From: Acidimicrobiaceae bacterium
GTDB lineage: Bacteria > Actinomycetota > Acidimicrobiia > Acidimicrobiales > Palsa-688
Direction: 5' to 3'
NCBI GenBank assembly: GCA_003166025.1
Contig: PMWT01000151.1
Coordinates: 6,624-70,623 of the forward strand
DNA length: 64,000 nucleotides
Shown here one piece after another: positions 49,440 to 58,092 of the stretch; position 1 is the stretch's first letter; each line of letters opens with the position of its first letter. The notes beneath the pieces are model-generated. The model was not told the origin of the DNA and made no database searches. It saw only the letters and a program-made list of their open reading frames with translations. The translations under genes and the position numbers were made by a program.

Positions 49440-50732
49440 TTAGGCGTCCACCCCGGCCACCCCGGCCACCCCCGGCCCGGCGCGGCGATCCAGGGCGCGG
49501 CTGGCCAGGGCGCGGCTGGCCAGGGCGCGACCGGCCAGGGCGGCGGAGATGCGGCTGAGGATCTCCCGGAGCAGTCCCGGGCTGGTGGCGAAATTGAGAC
49601 GGGCAAAGCCCGGTCCGCCCGGCCCGAAGCTGAGCCCCGAGCTCAGCATCACCCTGGCTTCCTCCAGCAACCAGGCGGCGGGGTCGTCGCCGAGCCCGGC
49701 GGGGCGGAAATCGAGCCAGGAGAGGTAAGTCGCCTCGGGAGGGTACCCGTGCACACCGGACGCGGCGCCTTCTCCCGCCAGCCAGTCGCCCAGGATCCGG
49801 CGGTTGTCCTGCAACCGGGCCACACAGCGCTCCAGCCAAGCGTCGCCCTCTGCGGACCAGGACGCCAGAGTGGCGGCCACGGCGGCGACTCCGGCTCCTC
49901 CGAGCAGGTGAGAGGGCAAGTCGGCGAGTTGACGCTCGATGCCGGTGTGCCCCACGTGGGCGACCGCACAACCCATGCCCCCAAGGTTGTGGGACTTGCT
50001 GGCTGAATAGAGCGTAAGCGTGCGTTGGGCCAGTTCCTCTGACAGCGAGGCGAACGGGACATGGTCCCCGGGACCAGCCAGCCCCAGGTCGGCATGGATC
50101 TCGTCCGAGATGACGATGAGGTTGTGCCGCAGGACGATGTCGCCCAGGGCCAGGAGCTCAGTGCGAGCCAGTCGGCGGCCTGTCGGGTTGTGGGGGTTGA
50201 CGAGGAGAAGGACCTTGGCCTGCGCCGCCAGGTCGGCGGCCGTCTCCATATCGAACGACCATCCCGTCCCGTCGTCGACGACAGGCGCGGCCAGGAGGCG
50301 GCGCCCCATGCTCTCGACCGTGTGGGGGAACGGGGGATAGGCGGGGGCAAAGAGCAGGACGCCGTCGCCGGGCGAAGTGGCCAGGTGCGTAACGATCTGG
50401 ACTATCTGGATCAGGTCGAAGAAGACGCGCAGGTGGCCGGGGGCGGGGGACCAGGCGTAGCGTTGCGCCATGCGAGCAGCCCATTTCTCTTCCAACAGGG
50501 CGGCCCGGTCGTTACGGGGGTAGCCGAGGTCCCCGCTCTCGGCCAGCTGGCTTAGGGCGTCGCGAACAGGCCTGGGAGCGGGGTAGTCCATGTCGGCGAC
50601 CCAGCACGGCAGGACATCGGGGGCGGCGAGGCCCCATTTGATCCCGGGCTTGGAGCGCAGCCATTTCTCATCGAGATCGTCGAACCCCTCATCGGCCCAG
50701 GTGCCGGGCCCATCTATCGCGGACAGTGCCAC
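49440..50732 (-). CDS. PatB/MalY-type C-S lyase (PLP aminotransferase fold)
   Basis: 430 residues. Fold-type I PLP enzyme related to cystathionine beta-lyase PatB/MalY. Segments: KWGLAAPDVLPCWVADMDYPAP, VNPHNPTGRRL, VISDEIHADL, and the PLP lysine K246 in LYSASKSHNLGGMG. Expected reaction: release of thiol, pyruvate and ammonia from cystathionine or similar thioethers. GTG 50732 is chosen as a -10 ends 5 bases before it; the longer GTG or ATG frame adds 31 non-homologous residues. The C-terminus contains three ALASR-like repeats and a GVAGVAG run not expected for the family. Confidence 0.87.
   Translation of the reverse strand: MALSAIDGPGTWADEGFDDLDEKWLRSKPGIKWGLAAPDVLPCWVADMDYPAPRPVRDALSQLAESGDLGYPRNDRAALLEEKWAARMAQRYAWSPAPGHLRVFFDLIQIVQIVTHLATSPGDGVLLFAPAYPPFPHTVESMGRRLLAAPVVDDGTGWSFDMETAADLAAQAKVLLLVNPHNPTGRRLARTELLALGDIVLRHNLIVISDEIHADLGLAGPGDHVPFASLSEELAQRTLTLYSASKSHNLGGMGCAVAHVGHTGIERQLADLPSHLLGGAGVAAVAATLASWSAEGDAWLERCVARLQDNRRILGDWLAGEGAASGVHGYPPEATYLSWLDFRPAGLGDDPAAWLLEEARVMLSSGLSFGPGGPGFARLNFATSPGLLREILSRISAALAGRALASRALASRALDRRAGPGVAGVAGVDA
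49491..49535 (+). repeat. 15-bp tandem repeats in the 3' end of the lyase gene
   Basis: Three copies of CAGGGCGCGGCTGGC (49491-49505, 49506-49520, 49521-49535, the last with two changes). In the minus-strand frame they encode the Ala-Ser-Arg-rich tail. Confidence 0.85.
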
Positions 50733-50737
50733 AGCGC

Positions 50738-50743
50738 ATGTTA
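50738..50743 (-). promoter_or_regulatory. -10 element of the PatB-type lyase gene
   Basis: TAACAT on the minus strand, ending 5 bases before GTG 50732. The -35 side points toward the divergent ilv promoter 35 bases away. Confidence 0.5.
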
Positions 50744-50777
50744 AGGCACGAGGGACGCCCGCCCAAGTCCTGGGGCC

Positions 50778-50806
50778 TTGCAGCACCCAGTGAGCTGTGG
50801 CATTAT
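50778..50806 (+). promoter_or_regulatory. Promoter of the ilvBNC leader
   Basis: -35 TTGCAG (50778-50783), 17-base spacer, -10 CATTAT (50801-50806). The -10 ends 6 bases before the leader-peptide ATG, so the transcript should start at or beside that ATG. Confidence 0.7.
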
Positions 50807-50812
50807 GACGAG

Positions 50813-50893
50813 ATGGCAGGCGCACACAAGGGCACGGCTAGTCCCAGTGCTCCTGCCGGTATGGCCTTTTCCGGCCTTGTAGTACTTACCTGA
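50813..50893 (+). CDS. ilv operon leader peptide
   Basis: 26-codon frame, too short for routine gene calling. It ends with codons 22-26 CTT GTA GTA CTT ACC (Leu-Val-Val-Leu-Thr) and TGA at 50891-50893. Leu and Val are end products of the pathway, and Thr is the precursor of Ile. CTT and GTA are A/T-ending codons that neighbouring genes use sparingly. The ATG is leaderless. The stop codon lies at the start of a hairpin and 28 bases before an intrinsic terminator, the arrangement of an attenuation leader. Stalling at the Leu/Val codons when charged tRNA is scarce would be the sensing event. Confidence 0.8.
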   Translation: MAGAHKGTASPSAPAGMAFSGLVVLT

Positions 50894-50919
50894 CGCACGC
50901 GGCCATCAACGCGTGCGTC
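50892..50919 (+). promoter_or_regulatory. Pause hairpin of the ilv attenuator
   Basis: Perfect 10-bp stem GACGCACGCG (50892-50901) / CGCGTGCGTC (50910-50919) with an 8-base loop. Its left arm begins inside the leader stop codon, so a ribosome on the last codons would block it. Confidence 0.8.
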
Positions 50920-50920
50920 C

Positions 50921-50953
50921 AACGACCTCCCTAACGGGAGGTCGTTTTGTTTT
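50921..50953 (+). terminator. Intrinsic terminator of the ilv attenuator
   Basis: Perfect 11-bp stem AACGACCTCCC (50921-50931) / GGGAGGTCGTT (50936-50946), TAAC loop, followed by TTTTGTTTT. The only textbook Rho-independent terminator I see in the window, and it lies 34 bases upstream of the ilvB start rather than after a gene. Confidence 0.9.
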
Positions 50954-50986
50954 GCGAGCCAGCCCGACGACAGCGAGGCGCCGAAA

Positions 50987-52729
50987 ATGCAACTGACCGG
51001 GGCGCAAGCCCTAATAAAGAGCCTGGAGATGGAGCATACGGAGGTCATTTTCGGCCTGCCGGGCGGTGCCATCCTGCCTGCCTATGACCCCCTGCTCGAT
51101 TCGCCCATACGCCACGTGCTCGTGCGCCACGAACAGGGCGCCGGGCACATGGCCGAGGGGTATGCCGATGTGACCGGCCGCCCCGGCGTGGCCATGGTGA
51201 CGAGCGGCCCGGGGGCCACCAACCTGGTCACCCCTCTTTGTGATGCCTACATGGACTCCGTGCCCATGGTGGCCATCACCGGGCAGGTGGCGAGGCCCAT
51301 CATCGGGACCGACGCCTTCCAGGAGGGCGACACCGTCGGCATCACCCGTTCGGTCACCAAGCACAACGAGCTCGTGATGCGGGCCGAGGACATCGCCCTG
51401 TCAGTGCGCCAAGCTTTCCTATTGGCTACGACGGGCCGGCCCGGGCCCGTGCTGCTGGACATCCCCAAGGACATCCTCCAGGCTCAGACCGAGTGGTACT
51501 GGCCGAACGACGATGAAGTCGCCGCCTCTCTGCCCGGCTACCGGCCCAACACCAAAGGCCACCCCCGCATGGTGAGGGAGGCGGTACGGCTGATAACCGC
51601 CTCGCAGCGGCCGGTAATTTATGCCGGCGGCGGGATCTTGAAGGCCCGGGCCTCCGAGGCCCTCATGAAACTGGCCGAGCTTATAAATGCGCCCGTCGTG
51701 ACCACCTTGATGGCTCGGGGCGCTTTCCCTGACAGCCACCGCCAGTGCCTGGGGATGCCGGGCATGCACGGCAATTACACAGCAATTACGGCCATGCAGG
51801 AGGCGGACCTGCTCATAGCTCTGGGTACCCGTTTTGACGACCGGGTCACGGGGCGGGTGAGCTCGTTCGCCCCTGGTGCCAAGGTGGTCCACGTCGACAT
51901 CGACCCCGCTGAGCTCGGCAAGATCCGCCGTCCGGAGGTCCCCATAGTCGGCGATTGTCGTCTGGTCATCGAAGAGCTGGTGCGCGTGCTGACGGCCAGT
52001 GGGGACGTTCAGCCGGACCGGGCGCCGTGGTGGGGGCGACTGAAGGAGTGGGCCTTGCGGTTCCCCCTGCATTACGAGCCACAAGCCGAGGGCGACCCGC
52101 TCAAGCCACAGGCCGTCATAGAAGCGATCCGGGACGCCAGCCCGGCCGACACCACCGTCGTGTCGGGGGTCGGCCAGCACCAGATGTGGGCCAGCCAGTA
52201 CTGGCGTTTCGATTACCCGTACACCTGGGTCAATTCTGGCGGCCTGGGGACGATGGGCTTCGCCGTGCCCGCCGCCATAGGGGCTAAGGTCGGGCGTCCC
52301 GACCGCACGGTGTGGGCCATTGACGGTGACGGCTGTTTCCAGATGACAGCGCAGGAACTGGTCACCGCGTCAAGCGAGCGCATACCGATAAAGGTGGCCA
52401 TCCTCAACAATGCCTACCTCGGCATGGTCCGCCAATGGCAGGAAATGTTCTACCAAGAGCGTTATTCCGAGGTGTACCTCTCGCCGGACCTACCCGATTA
52501 CGTCAAGTGGGCCGAAGCCATGGGCTGCGTCGCCTTCCGGGTCGAGCACCCCTCCGACGTCGGTCCCGTGATCGACAAGGCCAACGCCATCGACGACCGC
52601 CCGGTCGTCATCGATTTTCGGACCGACTCGCAAGAGAAAGTCTTCCCGATGGTCCCGGCCGGCGCCTCCAACAGCGATGTTGTCGTGCACCCGGCCCTGC
52701 GCCCGGGCGGGGAAAGGGTGGTCCAGTGA
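50987..52729 (+). CDS. ilvB: Acetolactate synthase large subunit
   Basis: 580 residues. ThDP-dependent enzyme forming acetolactate or acetohydroxybutyrate, the first common step of Val/Leu/Ile synthesis. Catalytic glutamate E49 in [18 protein letters not shown]-binding central domain; ThDP motif [16 protein letters not shown] through [17 protein letters not shown] lies 8 bases before the ATG. The stop overlaps the ilvN ATG by one base. Transcription must pass the attenuator at 50921-50953. Confidence 0.97.
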   Translation: MQLTGAQALIKSLEMEHTEVIFGLPGGAILPAYDPLLDSPIRHVLVRHEQGAGHMAEGYADVTGRPGVAMVTSGPGATNLVTPLCDAYMDSVPMVAITGQVARPIIGTDAFQEGDTVGITRSVTKHNELVMRAEDIALSVRQAFLLATTGRPGPVLLDIPKDILQAQTEWYWPNDDEVAASLPGYRPNTKGHPRMVREAVRLITASQRPVIYAGGGILKARASEALMKLAELINAPVVTTLMARGAFPDSHRQCLGMPGMHGNYTAITAMQEADLLIALGTRFDDRVTGRVSSFAPGAKVVHVDIDPAELGKIRRPEVPIVGDCRLVIEELVRVLTASGDVQPDRAPWWGRLKEWALRFPLHYEPQAEGDPLKPQAVIEAIRDASPADTTVVSGVGQHQMWASQYWRFDYPYTWVNSGGLGTMGFAVPAAIGAKVGRPDRTVWAIDGDGCFQMTAQELVTASSERIPIKVAILNNAYLGMVRQWQEMFYQERYSEVYLSPDLPDYVKWAEAMGCVAFRVEHPSDVGPVIDKANAIDDRPVVIDFRTDSQEKVFPMVPAGASNSDVVVHPALRPGGERVVQ

Positions 52730-53301
52730 TGTCGCTTTCCAGTACGGGGGCCACCTGGGCCTCGGGCAGCGGGCGCGTGCGCCACCAGACAATTTCTGTG
52801 ATCGTCGAGAACCGGGCCGGCGTGCTGGCCCGCGTATCGGCACTTTTTGCCCGCCGGGGCTTCAACATAATCTCTCTGGCCGTCGCTCCGAGCGATGACG
52901 ATTCGTTCAGCCGGATCACGATCGTCGTGGACCTGGACGAAACGTCGGTGGAGCAGTTGACCAAGCAGCTTTTCAAGCTCGTCAACGTAGTGAAGATTAC
53001 CGAGATGACGCCGGGCGAAGCCATAGAGCGCGAACTGGCCCTTCTCTCTGTACGCTGTGCCCCTCCCGGGGGGGCCGGGCCCTCCCGGGGCGAGGTGGGC
53101 GACTTGGTCCGCATTTTCGGTGCCACCATCGTGGACGTGGGCCAGGAGGCGCTTACGGTTATGCTGGCCGGGCAGCCTTCGCTGCTGGACGATTTCGAGG
53201 AACTGCTGCGCCCGTACGGGATAATCGAGATCCAGCGCACTGGGCGGGTGGCGTTGCCGAAGTTGGAACGCCCGCCCGTCCATCACAAGAACCGCAACTG
53301 A
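52729..53301 (+). CDS. ilvN: Acetolactate synthase small (regulatory) subunit
   Basis: 190 residues. N-terminal ACT domain (about 20-95: [29 protein letters not shown]) that binds valine for feedback control, and the C-terminal ALS_ss_C domain ([20 protein letters not shown]). An 18-residue Ser/Gly-rich N-terminus precedes the ACT domain. ATG 52729 shares its A with the ilvB TGA, so translation is coupled. Between the domains a Pro/Gly stretch ([11 protein letters not shown]) is slightly longer than usual. Confidence 0.95.
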   Translation: MSLSSTGATWASGSGRVRHQTISVIVENRAGVLARVSALFARRGFNIISLAVAPSDDDSFSRITIVVDLDETSVEQLTKQLFKLVNVVKITEMTPGEAIERELALLSVRCAPPGGAGPSRGEVGDLVRIFGATIVDVGQEALTVMLAGQPSLLDDFEELLRPYGIIEIQRTGRVALPKLERPPVHHKNRN

Positions 53302-53311
53302 AAGGCAGGCA

Positions 53312-54337
53312 ATGGCCACCATTTACTACGAGCACGACGCCGACCCCTCTGTCATCACGTCTCGGAAGGTAGCCATAATCGGCTATGGCTCCCAGGGCCA
53401 CGCCCATGCCCTCAACCTCCGGGACTCTGGGGTGGACGTGAGGGTGGGGCTGCGCCCGGGCTCGTCCTCGCGGGCCAAGGCCGAGGCGGCCGGCCTTCGG
53501 GCCCTGAGCTCGGCCGAGGCCGCGGCCGAGGCAGACGTGATAATGATGCTGGCACCCGATACCGCCCAACAGGAGATTTACAAACAGGACATAGAGACCA
53601 ACCTGCGCCCGGGTGACGTCTTGATGTTCGCTCACGGTTTCAATATCCGCTTCGGCCTCATCGACCCCCCCGAAGGAGTCGACGTGGCCATGGTGGCCCC
53701 CAAGGGGCCAGGGCACCTCGTCAGGCGCACCTATGAGGGCGGGGGCGGCGTACCCGCGCTGCTGGCTGTGGAGCGCGACGCCACCGGCAAGGCCAAGGCG
53801 CTGGGGCTCTCATATGCCTGGGGCATAGGCGCCACCAGGGCGGGCGTGCTGGAGACGACGTTCAAAGAAGAGACTGAGACCGACCTCTTCGGTGAGCAGG
53901 TGGTCCTGTGCGGCGGGCTCACGTCGTTGATAAAAGCAGGCTTCGACACCCTGGTCGAGGCCGGTTACCAGCCCGAGTCCGCCTATTTCGAGTGCCTGCA
54001 CGAGGTGAAGCTCATAGTCGACCTCATTTATGAGCACGGCATCACCGGGATGCGGTACTCGATCTCGACCACGGCCGAGTACGGCGACATGACGCGTGGC
54101 CCCAGGCTCATCAACGGCTCGGTCCGGGCCGAGATGAAGCAGATCCTGGCCGACATCCAGTCCGGGGCGTTCGCGCAGGAGTGGGTGAAGGAGAACCGTG
54201 ACGGCCTGCCTAATTACCACCGGCTGCAAAAGGAGGGCGCCGAGCACCCCGTCGAAAAGGTGGGCGCGCAATTGCGGTCCATGATGCCCTTCTTGGCCTC
54301 GGGAAGCCCGCGGCCCCAGGACGTCTCTGGAGGTTGA
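53312..54337 (+). CDS. ilvC: Ketol-acid reductoisomerase (class I)
   Basis: 341 residues, short-chain form. Isomerises and reduces acetolactate with Mg2+ and NADPH. Rossmann motif [17 protein letters not shown], with Arg and Ser residues after beta-2 ([10 protein letters not shown]) that fit NADPH preference. The metal-binding Asp/Glu set follows in [14 protein letters not shown] and the EYGDMTRG segment. Third gene of ilvBNC, 10 bases after ilvN. The 3' end carries AGGA just before the CTG proposed to start the next gene. Confidence 0.97.
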   Translation: MATIYYEHDADPSVITSRKVAIIGYGSQGHAHALNLRDSGVDVRVGLRPGSSSRAKAEAAGLRALSSAEAAAEADVIMMLAPDTAQQEIYKQDIETNLRPGDVLMFAHGFNIRFGLIDPPEGVDVAMVAPKGPGHLVRRTYEGGGGVPALLAVERDATGKAKALGLSYAWGIGATRAGVLETTFKEETETDLFGEQVVLCGGLTSLIKAGFDTLVEAGYQPESAYFECLHEVKLIVDLIYEHGITGMRYSISTTAEYGDMTRGPRLINGSVRAEMKQILADIQSGAFAQEWVKENRDGLPNYHRLQKEGAEHPVEKVGAQLRSMMPFLASGSPRPQDVSGG

Positions 54338-56105
54338 CGTCGGCTTCGACTATGACGTCGTAGTTGTCGGGTCGGGCTTCGGTGGCTCGGTCGCGGCCCT
54401 GCGCCTATCCGAGAAGGGTTACCGGGTGGCGGTGTTGGAAGCCGGCCTCCGTTTTGGTGCGTCGAGCCTGCCGCGTACCTCCTGGGACATCAGGCGTTTC
54501 CTGTGGGCGCCACTACTCGGGTGCTTCGGCATACAGCGCGTGCACTTCCTGCGCCACGTCGTCGTCCTGGCCGGAGCAGGCGTAGGTGGTGGCTCGCTCA
54601 ATTATGCCAACACCCTTTGCGAGCCCATGGAAGCGAGCTTCTATGACGACCCCCAGTGGGCCGCACTGGCCGACTGGCGCTCAGAGCTGGCGCCTTATTA
54701 CGACCAGGCCAAGCGGATGTTGGGGGCGACCGAGAACCCGACTATGACCCCGTCCGACGAGGCCATGCTCGAGGTGGCAAGCGAAATGGGCGTGGCGGGC
54801 AGCTTCCAGATGGCGTCTGTCGGGGTGACGTTCGGGCCCCCGGGCACCCCGCCGGGCGCACCGCTGGCCGACCCGTACTTCGCCGGGGCCGGCCCGTCCC
54901 GTCGGTCCTGCCTGGAGTGTGGGGAGTGCATGACCGGCTGCCGGCATGGGGCCAAGAACACCCTGCCGACCAACTACCTGTACCTGGCGGAGCGGGCGGG
55001 AGCGGTGATCATGCCCCTGACAACGGTCCGGTCTGTGCAACCGGGCGCCGAAGGGGGCTGGGAGGTGGGCACGGTTGCCACCGGGTGGTCGGGGGCCTGG
55101 CGCCGGCGGCGCCTATTGCGCTCCCAGCATGTTGTGCTGGCCGCAGGGGCCTTTGGGACCCAGCAGCTGCTGCATGCCATGGCCATGGAGGCCAAGCTCC
55201 CCGACTTGTCATCCCGGCTCGGGCAGTTGACCCGCACTAATTCCGAGTCGTTGCTGGGGGCCGTTGTCGGCCGGGGCCGGCCGCACCCGGATTTCAGCCG
55301 TGGCGTAGCCATAACTTCGTCCTTTAGCCCCGAGCCCGGTACGCACGTCGAGCCCGTCCGCTACGGGCGGGGCTCCAACATGATGGGTCTTTTCGGTACT
55401 TTGTTGGTGGACGGCCCTGACGGTCAGCGGACGCGGCCGCCGGGATGGTGGCGGTTCCTGCGAGCGGTCGTTCGCCAACCGGGGGCTTTCTTTCGCCAGT
55501 TCGACCTCCGGGCCTGGTCCGAGCGCACCGTTATCGCCCTGATCATGCAGTCCCGGGACAACTCCCTCACCGTGTCGGCGCGACGGCGCTTCCTGGGCGG
55601 CTGCCGGCTTACGACCCGCCAGGGGCACGGCCGTCCCAACCCGGCCTGGCTTCCCGTAGGCCATGATGTGGCCCGTCGCCTGGCGGGTAGGAACGGGGGT
55701 AGCCCGTCGGGTACCTGGGGCGAGATATTCGGGGTCCCCATGACGGCGCATTTCCTCGGAGGATGTGCTATCGGCGCCTCGGCTGCCGATGGCGTTATCG
55801 ACCAGTGGCACCGGGTGTTCGGCTACGAGGGCCTCCATGTGGTGGACGGGTCGGCAATGCCCGCCAACCCCGGGGTCAACCCGTCCCTGACCATCACGGC
55901 CATGGCCGAGAGAGCATTTGCCTACTGGCCCAACCGTGGTCAGGCGGACCCGAGGCCGGCGCCGGTACGGGGCCGCTTAGCAACGCAGACCGTGCCCTCG
56001 GCCACGTCGGCCTGGCCCCAGCCTGTGTTCCCGCATCGACCGGTCGTGCCGGCGGGAGCCGCCGGCGAGCTCCGCCAGGCTCGCGGGCTCACGGCCGTCT
56101 CCTAG
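54327..56105 (+). CDS. GMC-type flavoprotein oxidoreductase, cholesterol oxidase-like
   Basis: 592 residues if started at CTG 54327. FAD Rossmann motif [17 protein letters not shown], then [16 protein letters not shown], a four-cysteine cluster [18 protein letters not shown] as in the ChoD-like branch, and the C-terminal HFLGGCAIG ... [19 protein letters not shown] of GMC enzymes. No ATG, GTG or TTG precedes the FAD motif in frame, down to a TGA at 54282; the first standard start (GTG 54426) would cut the motif away. CTG 54327 has AGGA five bases upstream and overlaps ilvC by 11 bases. Substrate likely a sterol or other hydrophobic alcohol. The tail (from about 545) is disordered. Confidence 0.82.
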   Translation: MEVDVGFDYDVVVVGSGFGGSVAALRLSEKGYRVAVLEAGLRFGASSLPRTSWDIRRFLWAPLLGCFGIQRVHFLRHVVVLAGAGVGGGSLNYANTLCEPMEASFYDDPQWAALADWRSELAPYYDQAKRMLGATENPTMTPSDEAMLEVASEMGVAGSFQMASVGVTFGPPGTPPGAPLADPYFAGAGPSRRSCLECGECMTGCRHGAKNTLPTNYLYLAERAGAVIMPLTTVRSVQPGAEGGWEVGTVATGWSGAWRRRRLLRSQHVVLAAGAFGTQQLLHAMAMEAKLPDLSSRLGQLTRTNSESLLGAVVGRGRPHPDFSRGVAITSSFSPEPGTHVEPVRYGRGSNMMGLFGTLLVDGPDGQRTRPPGWWRFLRAVVRQPGAFFRQFDLRAWSERTVIALIMQSRDNSLTVSARRRFLGGCRLTTRQGHGRPNPAWLPVGHDVARRLAGRNGGSPSGTWGEIFGVPMTAHFLGGCAIGASAADGVIDQWHRVFGYEGLHVVDGSAMPANPGVNPSLTITAMAERAFAYWPNRGQADPRPAPVRGRLATQTVPSATSAWPQPVFPHRPVVPAGAAGELRQARGLTAVS

Positions 56106-57043
56106 CTGCGGGTGAGCACGATCTTGCCGAACTTCCCGCCTACGGCGAACCGCTCGTAGGCCTCCTGCGCCTGCTCGAAGGGGAAGGCGGCCTCCACGAC
56201 CACCTTTACGCGGCCTTGGTCGACAAAGGGCAGGACATGGTGCTGGACGGCGATGGTGACCAGCGCCTTGTCTTCCAGTGGGCGGGCTCGGAGGGTGGAT
56301 CCCATGACCTTCGCCCGGCGGCTCATAAGCCGGGACATGTCGAGCTCGCAACGAGACCCCGCCCCGGTCCCGATCACCACGACACGGCCCCGGGGGGCGA
56401 GCCCGGCCAGTGCCCGAGGCAGGCTGTCGCCGCCCACAAGCTCGAGCACGACGTCGAAGGGCCCGAGCCCGAACGCATCGACCGGTCCGGCGCTGGTCGC
56501 GCCTAACGCCGTCAGGCGGTCGTGGACGCCACTGTCGCGGGCGCTGGCTACGACGCTGGCACCGGCGCACAGGCCGAGCTGGATGCCTGCCATGCCCACG
56601 CCCCCTGCCGCCCCCGTCACCAGGAGCCGCTCGCCCATAGCCAGGCCAGCCTGGGAGAACAAAGCGTCGTAGGCGGTATAGAACACCTCGGGGAAGCCGC
56701 CCGCTTCGGTCATCGACATGGCGGGCGGGACGGGCAGGGTGAGACGCTCGTGCAGAAGGGCGAGCTCAGCCTGGGCCGCCCCGCCAAGTAGGCCCATCAC
56801 CCGGTCCCCGGGCGCGAACGCCCGCACCCGGTCGCCCACCTCCTCCACGACGCCGGCACATTCCATTCCGGGTTGGTCAAGGGGGAGCCCCGGCGGTGGC
56901 GGGTAAAGCCCGGCCCTTTGCAACAAGTCGGCGCGGTTGATGCCGGCTGCCTCTACCCGCACGAGTAGTTCGTCGGGACCGGGCACGGGCGAGGGGCGCT
57001 CGTCCCAGAAGACGGCACCGTCGGAGATGACGACTGCTCTCAT
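56102..57043 (-). CDS. Zinc-free quinone oxidoreductase (MDR family)
   Basis: 313 residues. NADPH:quinone reductase-like member of the medium-chain dehydrogenase family: GroES-like start (NRADLLQRAGLYPPPPG), NADPH site LVTGAAGGVGMAGIQL, and no structural zinc cysteines. ATG 57043 is supported by a -10 element 7 bases upstream. Its TAG stop and the TAG of the convergent GMC gene share the palindrome CTAG at 56102-56105, so the genes end on the same bases. Confidence 0.92.
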   Translation of the reverse strand: MRAVVISDGAVFWDERPSPVPGPDELLVRVEAAGINRADLLQRAGLYPPPPGLPLDQPGMECAGVVEEVGDRVRAFAPGDRVMGLLGGAAQAELALLHERLTLPVPPAMSMTEAGGFPEVFYTAYDALFSQAGLAMGERLLVTGAAGGVGMAGIQLGLCAGASVVASARDSGVHDRLTALGATSAGPVDAFGLGPFDVVLELVGGDSLPRALAGLAPRGRVVVIGTGAGSRCELDMSRLMSRRAKVMGSTLRARPLEDKALVTIAVQHHVLPFVDQGRVKVVVEAAFPFEQAQEAYERFAVGGKFGKIVLTRS

Positions 57044-57050
57044 CTTCACG

Positions 57051-57056
57051 ACCCTA
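57051..57056 (-). promoter_or_regulatory. -10 element of the quinone oxidoreductase gene
   Basis: TAGGGT on the minus strand, ending 7 bases before ATG 57043. Confidence 0.55.
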
Positions 57057-57103
57057 ACGAGGCGGGCGAGGCTTCGGGCCAACGGCAGGGCCGGGCCCAC
57101 CTA

Positions 57104-57109
57104 TAGGGT
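57104..57109 (+). promoter_or_regulatory. -10 element of the nucleoside hydrolase gene
   Basis: TAGGGT ending 8 bases before GTG 57118. An earlier in-frame GTG at 57112 would be only 2 bases away. Confidence 0.5.
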
Positions 57110-57117
57110 TTGTGGCC

Positions 57118-58089
57118 GTGGCTGCGGCTGAAAAGACCTTGTTGGTGGATTGCGACACGGGGGTGGACGATGCCATCGCCCTGCTCTACCTGCTGGCTGA
57201 CCCGAAGGTTGAGGTGTGCGGGATCACCACTGTTTTCGGCAACATCTCCGCCACCATGGCGGCCCGCAACACGCTGTGCGTGCTCGATGTCGCCGGGCGG
57301 ACCGGCTCTGTGCCCGTCGCCGTCGGCTCCGAGGTGACCTTGACGGGCGAGGCGCCGGTCCACGGCACCCACGTCCACGGCAGCAACGGTCTTGGCGGCG
57401 TGAAGTTGAGCGCGCCGGCGGGCCGGCCGGAGACCGTGAGCGCGGCCGAGATGATCGTCCGCACCGCCAGGGAGCGTCCCGGAAAGGTCCACATGTTGGC
57501 CACGGGGCCCCTTACCAATTTGGCGGTGGCGCTCAGGTTGGAGCCCAAGCTCCCCCAGCTGATCGCGGGCGTGACCATCATGGGCGGGGCGGCGTCGGCC
57601 CCCGGCAACGTCACGCCGGCGGCGGAGGCCAACGTCTGGCATGACCCCGAGGCTGCTCAGGCCGTTTTCAGCGCGCCCTGGGCGACGACGCTCGTACCCC
57701 TCGATGCCACCATGGGAGAGGTGATGAGCGAGCAGCAACGCCTCTCGCTGGCGGCATCGAGGTCACCGACGGCGCGGTTCGCCGCCGCCATCCTCGACCA
57801 CTACTTCGACTTCTATACCCCGATCTTCGGCCGCAGGAGCTGCCCCTGCCATGACGCGCTGGCGGCCGGCGTCGCCACCGGCGAGGTGGTGCCCCAACGG
57901 GCCATGACTGTCGGCATCACCGTGGAAACCGGCTGCGGCCCGGCCCGGGGGGCCACCATTTGCGACCTCAGGGGCAGCTATAGAGGGGAGCAACGCCAGC
58001 CCGGCGCCACGTGCACGGTCGTGCTGGAGACAAGCGGCCGGTTTGCCGAAGACATCGTTAGAAGGCTGGTGGGCGGGCCCGGCGCGTGA
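57118..58089 (+). CDS. Inosine/uridine-preferring nucleoside hydrolase
   Basis: 323 residues. Cleaves the N-glycosidic bond of ribonucleosides for base salvage. Calcium-binding DCDTGVDDAIAL at the N-terminus, TGPLTNLAVAL, the IMGGAA loop, NVWHDPEAA, and the late CPCHDALA with the final Asp ligand. GTG 57118 is favoured by the -10 position; GTG 57112 adds two residues. Convergent with the carboxypeptidase gene, 3 bases between their stops. Confidence 0.93.
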   Translation: MAAAEKTLLVDCDTGVDDAIALLYLLADPKVEVCGITTVFGNISATMAARNTLCVLDVAGRTGSVPVAVGSEVTLTGEAPVHGTHVHGSNGLGGVKLSAPAGRPETVSAAEMIVRTARERPGKVHMLATGPLTNLAVALRLEPKLPQLIAGVTIMGGAASAPGNVTPAAEANVWHDPEAAQAVFSAPWATTLVPLDATMGEVMSEQQRLSLAASRSPTARFAAAILDHYFDFYTPIFGRRSCPCHDALAAGVATGEVVPQRAMTVGITVETGCGPARGATICDLRGSYRGEQRQPGATCTVVLETSGRFAEDIVRRLVGGPGA

Positions 58090-58092
58090 AGT

